Assembly (NCBI GenBank): GCA_031425695.1
Contig: JANPJV010000151.1
Coordinates: forward strand, 1-20,569
Reading direction: 5' to 3'
Length of the DNA stretch: 20,569 nt
Source of the DNA: JANPJV01 sp031425695
Lineage (GTDB): Bacteria > Pseudomonadota > Gammaproteobacteria > Xanthomonadales > SZUA-5
Below, in pieces: positions 8,601 to 15,433 of this stretch; within the stretch, counting starts at the first letter, position 1, and every line of letters begins with the position of its first letter. The notes beneath the pieces were generated by a model. It did not search any database, was not told the origin of the DNA, and worked only from the letters and a program-made list of their open reading frames with translations. A program made the translations under genes and the position numbers.

Positions 8601-9724
8601 GCGTTATCGCGGCGCGCCTCCCAAAGCGTGTCCTGGGCCAGGCGACGGCTGGCATCGGCGCGAACCCAGAGCCAGCTGGTGGCACCGAGGCCGAGGACCA
8701 GCGCCACCAGCAGGCTCAGTGCGAGCGCCGCGGCACGCGGATCGCGGCGACGCCAATGGCCGATGCGCTCACCCCAGCCCTGCGCGCGCACGCTGACCGG
8801 GCGGCCGTCGAGAAATCGCTGCAGGTCGTCGGCAATCTCGCGGGCCGACGCATAGCGGTTGGCCGGATCCTTGGCCAGGCAATGGCGGCAGATGGCGTCC
8901 AGGTCCGCTGGCACATCGGGATTGCGCACGATCGGCGCAATCAACGGCTGGCTGACCACGCGCCGCAGCGTATCGGCCGAGTTCTCGCCCGCGAACGGCG
9001 GCTGCCCGGTCAGCATCTCGCACAGGATCGCGCCGAGACCCCAGACATCGGTTCGCGGCGTCAGCGTCGCACCCGTGCGCTGGGTCTGCTCCGGGGCCAT
9101 GAACGCTGGCGTCCCAGCCGCGAGCGCCTGGCCCGCCGCCGCCCCGGCAATCCCGTGGGCAAGCCCGAAATCACCCACCTGCGGCGCGCCGCGCTCGTCG
9201 ATGAGCACATTGCCGGGCTTGAGGTCGAGATGCAGGATGCCAACCTGGTGCGCGTACTCGACCGCTTCGCAGATGGTGCGCAACATCTGCGCGAGCACGC
9301 GCGGCGAGCGCGGCTTGCCGTCGAGCCAGTCGGCGAGCGTGGGCCCGCGCACCAGGCCCATCGAGAAGTAATAGAGATTCTCGTGCGTGCCGATTTCGTA
9401 GATCGGAATGATGTTGGGATGTTGCAGGCGTCCGGCGTGGCGCGCCTCGTCACGAAAGCGCGCGACCATGTCCTCGCCAGCGAACGGGTCGCTGGCGAAC
9501 AGCTTCAGGGCGACTTCGCGGTCGAGGCTGAGCTGGCGCGCGCGGTAGACCACACCCATGCCGCCGCCGCCCACTTTCTCCAGCAACTCGTAATCGGCGA
9601 AGAAGCGATCCTGCGGATCATCGAGATCGATATTGAGTGCACGAAAGGGCTGCTCCGAGCGCGCGAGCGGCTGGGTGCTATCGGCGCGCGGCGCCGGCGT
9701 GCCGCCCGGAGCTTCCGGTTTCAG
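5672..9724 (-). CDS. Transmembrane Ser/Thr protein kinase with large extracytoplasmic beta-propeller
   Basis: A eukaryotic-type (Hanks) protein kinase. Numbering is from the CTG at 9724, which gives 1350 residues. Kinase domain about 45-305: glycine loop VGGGGMGVV (51-59), K74 in VALK, E93, catalytic loop HLDLKPGN (165-172, Leu in place of the HRD Arg), DFG 185-187 and APE 210-212. After a basic stretch (WRRRDP) one membrane helix spans about 331-353. The outer part (about 360-1130) contains many short WD40/quinoprotein-like blades such as FGEDGALMLAGLRNGELVAI and DGRWLALGSASGELLLHDL. The last ~190 residues (from about 1159) form a separate beta-rich domain with LLQFRGIDFDL, perhaps a galactose-binding-like jelly roll. 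The start is the puzzle: between the upstream gene's stop and the glycine loop there is no ATG or GTG, and the only TTG (9586) would cut into the kinase fold. CTG overlapping the upstream TGA is my best guess; GTG 9841 is the alternative. Confidence 0.85.
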   Translation of the reverse strand: MKPEAPGGTPAPRADSTQPLARSEQPFRALNIDLDDPQDRFFADYELLEKVGGGGMGVVYRARQLSLDREVALKLFASDPFAGEDMVARFRDEARHAGRLQHPNIIPIYEIGTHENLYYFSMGLVRGPTLADWLDGKPRSPRVLAQMLRTICEAVEYAHQVGILHLDLKPGNVLIDERGAPQVGDFGLAHGIAGAAAGQALAAGTPAFMAPEQTQRTGATLTPRTDVWGLGAILCEMLTGQPPFAGENSADTLRRVVSQPLIAPIVRNPDVPADLDAICRHCLAKDPANRYASAREIADDLQRFLDGRPVSVRAQGWGERIGHWRRRDPRAAALALSLLVALVLGLGATSWLWVRADASRRLAQDTLWEARRDNALDAQARGDPLAELPGLIDNIEEAEALGDPAAAARDRLRVGLILAQSPRQIASLQFDNEGRSLSFGEDGALMLAGLRNGELVAIEVAGQRERWRSHPAFPPTPWGTSFVGRSQPTADGRYALLWPSGSSGVARPDVSHMQRVGLVDGSMLAPPPAFADFNDMSFAPDGSRALLHDRQDGWQHWATDPWRPLGARFLRPGTRYCLVTAGVVAACSEPGFKRVALVRLEDGVQLEELAFSSGAEVSAWSASDDGRWLALGSASGELLLHDLAASTHHQLAEAGEGAIGELAFGGGLLTISSFGGSVRLLDPLTRTWLSRALRSGGQRLNSAQFDSGSHRVFANDGRAVLWQLPSTLDRSNELPPASVLRHRGALIGLNATAMLGAKGLAARFGSEGEIKLFRLPPTPWDLQLRTTLVPVSADLQAPAAAMPAVPDTNPPYLTQSSADGRYSVVAAGAALWHLRAGHPARQLEIANSVQYLIVHPREPLALVASIEPDARLRLRWRILDLATGGWLGEPFFSDGLLDGVRLDRRGERLVWWQGRSAQLRGLRDGRELGRVDLPLSTQQITDASVLGLPGQVLLATSEPSMLQPGTLQSWRVHVSGSQLLRRVDTPTAHSRVFDLGKYWFGHGPRVALYGEGRRIELAELAGDWGEAAAISADQRWAAVGHRDSIRLFDLAHAQQVVAPLRLLLPSVDILAEIGFSADGEALLARSHYGRHARLPLVADRRAVATMRNEALDLAPSREGRAPEIAADERAARDPGAPLPAIASPPPTESSRPPAAGPAQIDLRAHANVWPGQRFQGSRRGLGITDSASWPRGLLQFRGIDFDLGPGLQLAPAGTSLGAALFPDRSGAITLPRAATRVHLLITNQLGARPGGVHLRWMNAGGATLATSELTVPSAWDGSLHNAERAHEPVGDVALIVRTAESRAGGGGSPQLFIYLVEVAVPAGPIVALELRAPAAAPLLLGISVSSGAAR

Positions 9725-10917
9725 GAGGCGCCTGGTCCGGCAAAGGCATAGAGACTGCCGTCGTCGCAGCCACCGGCGACCAGCCGCGCGTTCGCCGAGA
9801 TCGCAATCGGCCAGCTCATCTGGCTGAGCGGATAGGTCCACAACTGATTGCCGAGCATCGGCTGCCAGACGCTGAGATCGCCGGCGCTGGAATGGCCGTC
9901 GGCTGCGCCGAGGTAATTGCCGCTGCCGTCCATCGACAGCCCGTTCGGTGAATGTGCCGTGGTCGTTTGCCAATAGAGCGCGGGCTCGCGATATTTGTTG
10001 CCGTAGAAGGCGATCACGCCGCTGTCGCCGACGTTGCCGGCCGCAGCGATGTTGGTGCCGGTCTCGTCGCAGGCGACGCCGTAGATGGTCCTGGCCCCGC
10101 CCGGCAGCAGGGTCGACCACATGCTTGCGGGGCTGGCAAGAAAGTTGGCGACGTTGAAGCCATACAGATTGCCGTCGTTGGCTCCCACGAAGAAGTTGCG
10201 GCCATCGGAAGACAAGGCGGCCGCATGCACGTAGGCCGAGTTCGGCACCTGCCAGCGCTGCTGCACACCGATCGCACCGGCCACGATCGTGAACAGGATC
10301 ACTTCGCCGTGATAGCTCACGATGAGGCCGAGCTGGCCGCTCGCATCGACCGCTGCGACCATGCCTTCGTCAGTCGGATCGGTCAGCGCGATCGTCACCG
10401 GCGTGGCCCCGAAAGCAGCGCCACTGCTGCGCATGAACAGGTAGCCGTGATCGGCGGCCGCGAGCAGCACCGTCCCGTCGGCGCTCAGGCTGACCATGTT
10501 GCCGCGCGCCACGGTCGGGTACATCAGCAATGACGTCTGCGTACCGACATCCCAGGCCGCCACGAAGCCGGCGACCGTGGGCGTCTGCTGATACCAGCCC
10601 GAGCTCGCCACCGTGCCACCATCGCCGCTCAAGGCGACCCAATAAACACCCTGCCAGCCAGCAAACTCCTGCTTGAAGATCTGGTTGCCACTGGCATCCC
10701 AGACATAGGTCCCGAAGGTCCCGAGCTCGCTCGGGTCGGCGCCCGCGCTCGGCGGCGACACGCGCGCCTCTGCGGCGGGAGCAGCGGTTGCGTCACTCGA
10801 ATAGACATGAAACCAGGTGCCGGCTGCGACGCGGCTCCCGCTGTCGTCCACCGCGACCGAGTTGATGAAATAGGTGGGATTGGTATGCGGGCAGGCAGTC
10901 CAGAGCGGCGTGGCCAT
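9721..10917 (-). CDS. Soluble beta-propeller (WD40/PQQ-like) protein preceding the kinase
   Basis: A 398-residue protein made almost wholly of propeller-type repeats. Blades show the pattern 'x-x-S-x-D-G-x-x-x-x-x-G-x-x-D-G-x-x-x-x-F', for example ALSSDGRNFFVGANDGNLYG, VSLSADGTVLLAAADHGYLF and AISANARLVAGGCDDGSLYA. No signal peptide or membrane helix is seen, so it should be cytoplasmic unless exported by another route. ATG 10917 has an AAAGGGA ribosome-binding-site-like sequence three bases upstream. Its TGA (9721-9723) overlaps the proposed CTG of the kinase by two bases, so the two genes form one unit and are probably translationally coupled. A scaffold, or a substrate or regulator of the kinase, is a reasonable guess from this pairing; no enzymatic residues are recognised. 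Confidence 0.85.
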   Translation of the reverse strand: MATPLWTACPHTNPTYFINSVAVDDSGSRVAAGTWFHVYSSDATAAPAAEARVSPPSAGADPSELGTFGTYVWDASGNQIFKQEFAGWQGVYWVALSGDGGTVASSGWYQQTPTVAGFVAAWDVGTQTSLLMYPTVARGNMVSLSADGTVLLAAADHGYLFMRSSGAAFGATPVTIALTDPTDEGMVAAVDASGQLGLIVSYHGEVILFTIVAGAIGVQQRWQVPNSAYVHAAALSSDGRNFFVGANDGNLYGFNVANFLASPASMWSTLLPGGARTIYGVACDETGTNIAAAGNVGDSGVIAFYGNKYREPALYWQTTTAHSPNGLSMDGSGNYLGAADGHSSAGDLSVWQPMLGNQLWTYPLSQMSWPIAISANARLVAGGCDDGSLYAFAGPGAS

Positions 10918-11040
10918 GCGTCCCTTTGCGGCAGTCGACGAGCGCTGAATGTTATCGCGCGCTGGCTCGGGCGACCACGCGCTCTGGACTCGGCTTTGTG
11001 AAGGCGCCGATCATGCGCTGACAACACCCGGGCTGAACAA
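10918..11040. promoter_or_regulatory. Divergent intergenic region
   Basis: These 123 bases separate the propeller/kinase unit (leftward) from the six-cysteine pair (rightward), so they must hold outward promoters for both. I find only a weak TAACAT-type -10 for the leftward unit (complement of 10949-10954) without a good -35. No convincing operator or hairpin is visible. Confidence 0.4.
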
Positions 11041-12069
11041 ATGAGGCGACTGCGCATCTGGGGACTGCTCCTGCTGGCATTGCTGGCGCTCGCAGCGGGT
11101 GTGTGGGTGTGGCAGCGGGTGGAGATGCCTCTGCCAACTTCTACTCGAACGGAGCTGCGTCCAGGCGGCGTGCAGCTTGCTCGTTCCGGGACGGCCGATC
11201 CGGTTGCGCCGTCTGCACGTCCAGAGCCAGCCAACGCGAAACCCGCTTCGGCCGTGCAAGCGCCTGCGCTACGCTCGAACACGGAGCCCGCATTCGCTAG
11301 CGACATCTCGAACGCGGCGCGCGTCTATAGGGGCTCGGACCCAGCGCAGGCCGCGACCATTGCCGAGCTCGAAAGGCGTTCGCGCGCGGGCGACCGGGAT
11401 GCGGTACGCCAGCTCGCCGAAGCCCTGCGGGAATGTAGCGCAGCGCTGGCGGCAATGAAGCCGATGCCGCCGGAGCAGATCGGCGCTTTCGGTCCAAACC
11501 CCTACTACACGGAAATGCATTCGCGCCGGCTGGCTTTTCTCGGCCCTCGGGCGCAGGAATGTCGCGCCGTTTTCAATGACCCGGACGCGGAGATCAACCA
11601 GCGCAACCTGGAAGAGGCGATGCGCCTCGCCTATACCGATGCGCTTGCCGTCGGCGACTTCATGGCACGCATGTGGGCCGTCCTCGACGAGGGCCAGACC
11701 TACCCGCCGCCGGCATCGGTATTGGCGCAGCTGCGGGCGTTGTCGCTCGCCAACCTGGATGCGCGCAATCCCCAGTCGCTGCTCGACCTGGCCCCGTTTT
11801 CAAACCTGATCTCGCCCATCGACACCGAGCATGCGTGGCGGCTCGCTGCGTGCGATCTGGGTTACGACTGTGCCGCGAACGGCCGGCTCGCCCGACGCCT
11901 ATGCGTGGACAGCGGCACCTGCTTCGGCGGCAGTTATGAGGAATTCCTGCTGTCACGGCTGTCGCCCCGGCAATGGGAGATCGTCCAGGCCCAACGAGCG
12001 CGCCTGCTGCACCAGCTGCGGAACGGGAACCTTTCAGGCGTCATCCAGGGGCCACCGAATGGCGGCTGA
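11041..12069 (+). CDS. Membrane-anchored six-cysteine protein, first paralogue
   Basis: Function unknown. The 342-residue product has a basic N-terminus and one hydrophobic helix (about 6-24, WGLLLLALLALAAGVWVW). This is followed by a low-complexity Pro/Ala/Arg-rich linker to about residue 90 and then a mostly helical domain. It therefore looks like a type II inner-membrane protein facing the periplasm. Six cysteines stand out: C132, C174, C271, C277, C288, C294. The last four lie in CDLGYDC ... LCVDSGTC with spacing C-x5-C-x10-C-x5-C. The next gene has the same six at the same local spacings, which marks the two as paralogues. ATG 11041 has no strong ribosome binding site. The gene overlaps the next by 11 bases. 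I recall similar CxLGxxC hypothetical proteins in Xanthomonadaceae, without a known role. Confidence 0.85.
   Translation: MRRLRIWGLLLLALLALAAGVWVWQRVEMPLPTSTRTELRPGGVQLARSGTADPVAPSARPEPANAKPASAVQAPALRSNTEPAFASDISNAARVYRGSDPAQAATIAELERRSRAGDRDAVRQLAEALRECSAALAAMKPMPPEQIGAFGPNPYYTEMHSRRLAFLGPRAQECRAVFNDPDAEINQRNLEEAMRLAYTDALAVGDFMARMWAVLDEGQTYPPPASVLAQLRALSLANLDARNPQSLLDLAPFSNLISPIDTEHAWRLAACDLGYDCAANGRLARRLCVDSGTCFGGSYEEFLLSRLSPRQWEIVQAQRARLLHQLRNGNLSGVIQGPPNGG
12047..12051 (+). promoter_or_regulatory. Ribosome binding site inside the first paralogue
   Basis: AGGGG lies 7 bases before ATG 12059, inside the 3' end of the preceding gene. It decides the start of the second paralogue at 12059 rather than at an earlier in-frame codon buried further into the upstream gene. 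Confidence 0.55.
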
Positions 12070-13057
12070 AGGCAGGGTTCGGCGATCTTGGCGCGCGCTG
12101 CTCCTCCTGGGATCCCTGTTGGTGCTCGTCGCCGGCACGCTGGGTGACCAAGCTGGATGGAGATGGGCGGGTTCCATTTTGTCGGGAAACCCATCGCCCT
12201 CGAGCCTGCACGAAGTCGATCGGATTGCCTCCACGGCGGGGTCCCAAGATGCTCTGGAGCGATCCGCCCAGCCGTCGGCAACGCCGGTTGCCGCCGCGAC
12301 CAAGCCGCCCGAGCCGACTGTCGATCCGCTGCTGGCACTGCCGGTCACGCCCAGCGAAGCGCTCGATCGCATGCGCCGGTGCATGAATTCGACCAGTCCG
12401 GAGCTTCTGAACTGGCGCGAGGGACAACTCGATTGGCTCACGCCGGAGGCGCAGGCCGTCGAGCGCGCCGCCTACGCCAAGGCGCGGGCGTGGCTCGATG
12501 AGCGTTGTCGGGAGTGGGCAATGGAGCCTGGCAAGCGCGCGCTCGACTTGACGAAAGCCTTCATCGAGCGAGCGCAGCGTTCGCCTCAGCTCGCCGATCG
12601 TCTTGCAGGACTCTTCGCCCAGCTGCAGTCAGCGGATCCACCGCCCGGGGATATCGGTCTGGTCCGCGAGTTGCTGGACGATGCCCTGCGTGCTGGCGAC
12701 CCGGAGCTGTTGCTCGGCATTGGCCGCGTGCTAGGTCCAAGCCAGATTGGCGAAATCAGGCAGCTCGGGATTTTCGCCGGCAGCCATCTTTCTTCGCTCG
12801 CTTTTGCGCTGGCAGGTTGCGAGCTGGGTGCCGCCTGCGGACCCAACAGCCCACTGGTCATGCATGCCTGCGCGCTGCAGGGCCGCTGTGGATATCTCGA
12901 CTATCCCACGCTCGTCTATGACGCGTCCGTTGGTCGCGACGACGCGGCGGTGTTACGCCGCGTCGTTGACCAGATCGTGCACCTCGTTCGCAGTGGGCAG
13001 ACCGCGGGAATGTTTGATCCGCCGCCAGTGCCGCCGCCGCCAGTGCCGCCGGGTTGA
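12059..13057 (+). CDS. Membrane-anchored six-cysteine protein, second paralogue
   Basis: Function unknown; 332 residues from ATG 12059. N-terminal basic stretch (GRVRRSWR), one hydrophobic helix (about 12-28, LLLLGSLLVLVAGTL), a variable linker to about residue 90, then a helical domain. Cysteines C108 and C150 are 42 residues apart, exactly as C132 and C174 in the previous product. C254, C260, C271 and C277 repeat the C-x5-C-x10-C-x5-C pattern (GCELGAAC ... ACALQGRC). The protein ends in a Pro-rich tail (DPPPVPPPPVPPG) encoded by a 15-base imperfect duplication, CCGCCAGTGCCGCCG, near 13021-13050. Co-transcription and 11-base overlap with the first paralogue suggest the two act together or diverged after tandem duplication. 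Six even cysteines on the periplasmic side suggest disulfides. Confidence 0.85.
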   Translation: MAAEGRVRRSWRALLLLGSLLVLVAGTLGDQAGWRWAGSILSGNPSPSSLHEVDRIASTAGSQDALERSAQPSATPVAAATKPPEPTVDPLLALPVTPSEALDRMRRCMNSTSPELLNWREGQLDWLTPEAQAVERAAYAKARAWLDERCREWAMEPGKRALDLTKAFIERAQRSPQLADRLAGLFAQLQSADPPPGDIGLVRELLDDALRAGDPELLLGIGRVLGPSQIGEIRQLGIFAGSHLSSLAFALAGCELGAACGPNSPLVMHACALQGRCGYLDYPTLVYDASVGRDDAAVLRRVVDQIVHLVRSGQTAGMFDPPPVPPPPVPPG

Positions 13058-13073
13058 GCCCGTTGCATCGGGC
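13058..13073. terminator. Small hairpin between convergent genes
   Basis: GCCCG (13058-13062), loop TTGCAT, CGGGC (13069-13073). It occupies most of the 27-base gap between the second six-cysteine gene and the TonB receptor's coding end, and is symmetric for both directions. The stem is short and lacks a T-tract, so it is a weak candidate for a shared terminator. Confidence 0.3.
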
Positions 13074-13081
13074 CGCCGCGA

Positions 13082-15241
13082 CTACAAGTCGTAGCGCACC
13101 CCGACCAGGAACTGGAGCGGATTGCCGAGCAGGATGCCGCGCGTCCGGTCGACGATGTAGTCGCGATCGCCAGCGTTCTTGACGGCGGCAAAAGCGCTGA
13201 AGCCGGCATTCTCCGGGCGCCAGTTCAGGGTGAAATTCCACACGGCGTAGCCGGCGATGCGGCCGAGCTGGCCGGCGCCGTTGGCGATCGGGCGCTCGGT
13301 GTTGGCGAAGTCGGCGTACTGATCGCTGGCAGCCTGCAGTTCCACCGAGCCGTCCCAGGGTCCGCTGCGATAGCCGGCGCGGACGGTGGCGAGGCCGCGC
13401 GGCGCATACGGCAGGCGATTGCCGTCGGCGCTGCCGATGACAATGGCGTTGCCGACGACGGCGCGCAGCGGCGCTTCCTGGTCCGCAGTCGGCAGCCAGG
13501 TCAGGGCGATGTTTGCGTAAGGCGCCCCGCTCCAGCCGAATGCGCCCGCACGCTCCCAATGCGCAGCGACCTCGACGCCCTCGTACAAGGTCTCGCCTTG
13601 CGCGAGCGGCGTGCTGCCCCCGGCGATCGACCCGACCGCGACCTGGTTGTCGAACTCATTGCGAAACACTGCCGCCTCGAACGAGAACTCGTCGCCAACG
13701 CGCCCGCGGAATCCAAGCTCAGCGTTGATGCTCTCCTCCGCGTCGACGTCGACACTGCCGCCCGCGTTGTCGACGACATCCTCGGCGCGTGGCGGTGCAA
13801 AGCCCTCGTGGACGCCAGCGAACAGCGTGAACGCATCGCTGAGCGCGTAATTGAAGCCGAGGCCGGTGACGACTTCGTCGACCTCCTCGCTGCCCTCGCG
13901 GTTGGTGAGATGGTTGCGCCGAAAATAGTCGATACGCTCCACGCGCACCGCCGGGATGACACTGAATGCGCCCCAGGTCGCGCGGTTCTGCACGAAAGCG
14001 GAGATGGCATCGACGGTGCGCCGGTTGTTCTCGACCAGCGTGCCACTGGTGCCGGTCGGGCTGGTGGCGTTGACCTGCAGGCGGTCCTGCGTCTCGGCAT
14101 GGAAGCGCAGACCGGTCTCGAGCTCATGTTCTGCGCCCATGAGCCCGTACCACACGGTCAACCGTGGCTCGACACCGCGCGTGTAGTAGTCGCGCAGGCG
14201 GCCCTGCCTGGAATTGCACGTATTCGGATCGACCGCCGCTCCACGCAAGCGCGCGTCGCGAAAGGCGTTGCCGCACTGGGTGTCGGTGGTGGTCGACGAC
14301 TGCCGGAACCAATCACGGTGAAACTCGTAGTGATAAAGATTGGTGGTCAGCAAGGCTGCGTCCGACAGCGGCACTTCGTGCGTCAGTGAAAGGCCGGAAT
14401 GACGGGTGTCAAATTGATCATTCGCAAACGGGTTGTACTCGCGTCCGAAGTTGGCGAGCTCGGCATCGGTAATGCCGGTGTAGCTGACGTTCGAGTTCTC
14501 GAGCATGCGGTTGGCGCGCAGTGTCACTGCGCCGAAATCGCCAATATCGGCGACATACTTGGCGTTGAGATCGGTCTGGCGCAGGCGGGTGTTGTCGCGG
14601 GCGCCGTCGCCGATCTTGCGAATCACGTCGAGCAACGCACCGCCGCCGCCGACATTCAAGTGCGCATTGACGTAGTCGCGGTTGCCTGCCATCACTTGCG
14701 CATAGGCTCCAAGCTCCTGCGGCGGATCGGGCGTGATGTAGTTGATCACGCCGCCGATCGTCTGCGGACCGAAGCGCAGCATGCCGACGCCCTTGAGCAC
14801 TTCGATGCGCGCGTAGCGGTCGATTGGCGCGTGGTAATAGCTCTCGTTCGACCCGTACGGGCCGTACATGGCCGGGATGCCGTCTTCGAGCAGCAGCACC
14901 TTGGTTGAACGTGTGGGATTTAGGCCGCGCACCCCAATGTTCGGGCGCAAACCGAAGCCCTCCTCGTCACGCACATGTACGCCGGGCACTTTGCGCAGGG
15001 CCTCGTTGACCGTCAGCGTGCGGCTGGACTCGAGTTCGCGCTGGTCGACGACCGCGGTGCTGCCGGGCTGGAGCGCACCTTCGGCTGGCGTCCCGACCAC
15101 TTCGACGCGCGGCAGCTTGTCGGCCTTGGACGCTCCCGCACCGGCATCGTCGACGGCAACATCCGTGGCGCCGAGCGAGGCGCCGCTAAGCGCAGCCAGG
15201 ATGGCAACTACGAGGCGAGAGGCGGTCGGGTGCTGCGACAT
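13082..15241 (-). CDS. TonB-dependent outer-membrane receptor, FecA-like
   Basis: Imports a large ligand, probably a ferric chelate, across the outer membrane using TonB energy. From ATG 15241 the protein is 719 residues with a signal peptide (MSQHPTASRLVVAILAALSG, then ASLGA). LPRVEVVG follows as a TonB-box-like segment. The plug begins near residue 60 with LTVNEALRKVPGVHVRDEEG; GVRGLNPTRSTKVLLLEDGI and YGPYGSNESYYHAPID are typical of FecA-group receptors, as are FGPQTIGGVINYITP and the IEVLKG strand. The rest is a 22-strand-type barrel ending in GVRYDL rather than the usual terminal aromatic. No N-terminal STN signalling domain is present and no fecI/fecR pair is adjacent, so it is not a FecIR-type transducer. 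The start at 15241 is preferred over ATG 15250 because a GAAGG site sits 9 bases upstream of it. A Fur-type site overlaps the promoter. Substrate is inferred, not shown. Confidence 0.92.
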   Translation of the reverse strand: MSQHPTASRLVVAILAALSGASLGATDVAVDDAGAGASKADKLPRVEVVGTPAEGALQPGSTAVVDQRELESSRTLTVNEALRKVPGVHVRDEEGFGLRPNIGVRGLNPTRSTKVLLLEDGIPAMYGPYGSNESYYHAPIDRYARIEVLKGVGMLRFGPQTIGGVINYITPDPPQELGAYAQVMAGNRDYVNAHLNVGGGGALLDVIRKIGDGARDNTRLRQTDLNAKYVADIGDFGAVTLRANRMLENSNVSYTGITDAELANFGREYNPFANDQFDTRHSGLSLTHEVPLSDAALLTTNLYHYEFHRDWFRQSSTTTDTQCGNAFRDARLRGAAVDPNTCNSRQGRLRDYYTRGVEPRLTVWYGLMGAEHELETGLRFHAETQDRLQVNATSPTGTSGTLVENNRRTVDAISAFVQNRATWGAFSVIPAVRVERIDYFRRNHLTNREGSEEVDEVVTGLGFNYALSDAFTLFAGVHEGFAPPRAEDVVDNAGGSVDVDAEESINAELGFRGRVGDEFSFEAAVFRNEFDNQVAVGSIAGGSTPLAQGETLYEGVEVAAHWERAGAFGWSGAPYANIALTWLPTADQEAPLRAVVGNAIVIGSADGNRLPYAPRGLATVRAGYRSGPWDGSVELQAASDQYADFANTERPIANGAGQLGRIAGYAVWNFTLNWRPENAGFSAFAAVKNAGDRDYIVDRTRGILLGNPLQFLVGVRYDL

Positions 15242-15250
15242 CAGGTACAT

Positions 15251-15255
15251 CCTTC
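15251..15255 (-). promoter_or_regulatory. Ribosome binding site of the TonB receptor
   Basis: GAAGG on the minus strand lies 9 bases before ATG 15241 but directly abuts ATG 15250. The spacing favours 15241 as the true start. Confidence 0.6.
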
Positions 15256-15275
15256 ATGCCATTGAGTGAGGACCT

Positions 15276-15305
15276 ATTCTATGCAGTTGCAGTCGCCAAT
15301 GACAA
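15276..15305 (-). promoter_or_regulatory. Promoter of the TonB receptor
   Basis: On the minus strand TTGTCA (15305-15300, five of six to TTGACA) is followed after 18 bases by TAGAAT (15281-15276, five of six to TATAAT). The predicted transcription start is about 30 bases before the receptor's ATG. The -35 lies inside the Fur-like site. Confidence 0.6.
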
Positions 15306-15316
15306 CGATTCGCATT
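15298..15316 (-). promoter_or_regulatory. Fur-box-like operator
   Basis: Minus strand AATGCGAATCGTTGTCATT matches the Fur inverted repeat AATGATAATCATTATCATT at 15 of 19 positions, including both outer AATG/CATT ends. It covers the -35 of the receptor promoter, the expected place for iron-dependent repression. This fits a ferric-chelate receptor, but four mismatches leave room for doubt. Confidence 0.55.
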
Positions 15317-15421
15317 TGCGTTTGTAGCGATCGTTGCGCGAGCACGAGCATCGCGGGCATTGCCACTGCTCCTACGTGAGCCAAAATTGGCGGGGAGCAC
15401 TGCGCACGCCGATCACACTCC

Positions 15422-15427
15422 TATAAT
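15422..15427 (+). promoter_or_regulatory. Perfect -10 box giving a leaderless peptidase mRNA
   Basis: TATAAT ends 7 positions before the A of ATG 15434. The normal distance from the -10 box to +1 therefore places transcription start on the start codon itself. There is no Shine-Dalgarno sequence in the CGACAC between them. I find no -35 match at 16-18 bases spacing. Confidence 0.55.
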
Positions 15428-15433
15428 CGACAC

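Noticed and set aside
9725..10120. Kinase coding region extended upstream through the propeller gene
   Set aside because: The extra residues are Arg-rich and unlike any domain, while the other frame encodes clear propeller blades up to its stop at 9721.
11831..12058. Earlier start for the second six-cysteine gene
   Set aside because: It would overlap the first gene by over 200 bases and give an Arg/Cys-rich shadow translation. ATG 12059 has a ribosome binding site and is followed at once by the membrane anchor.
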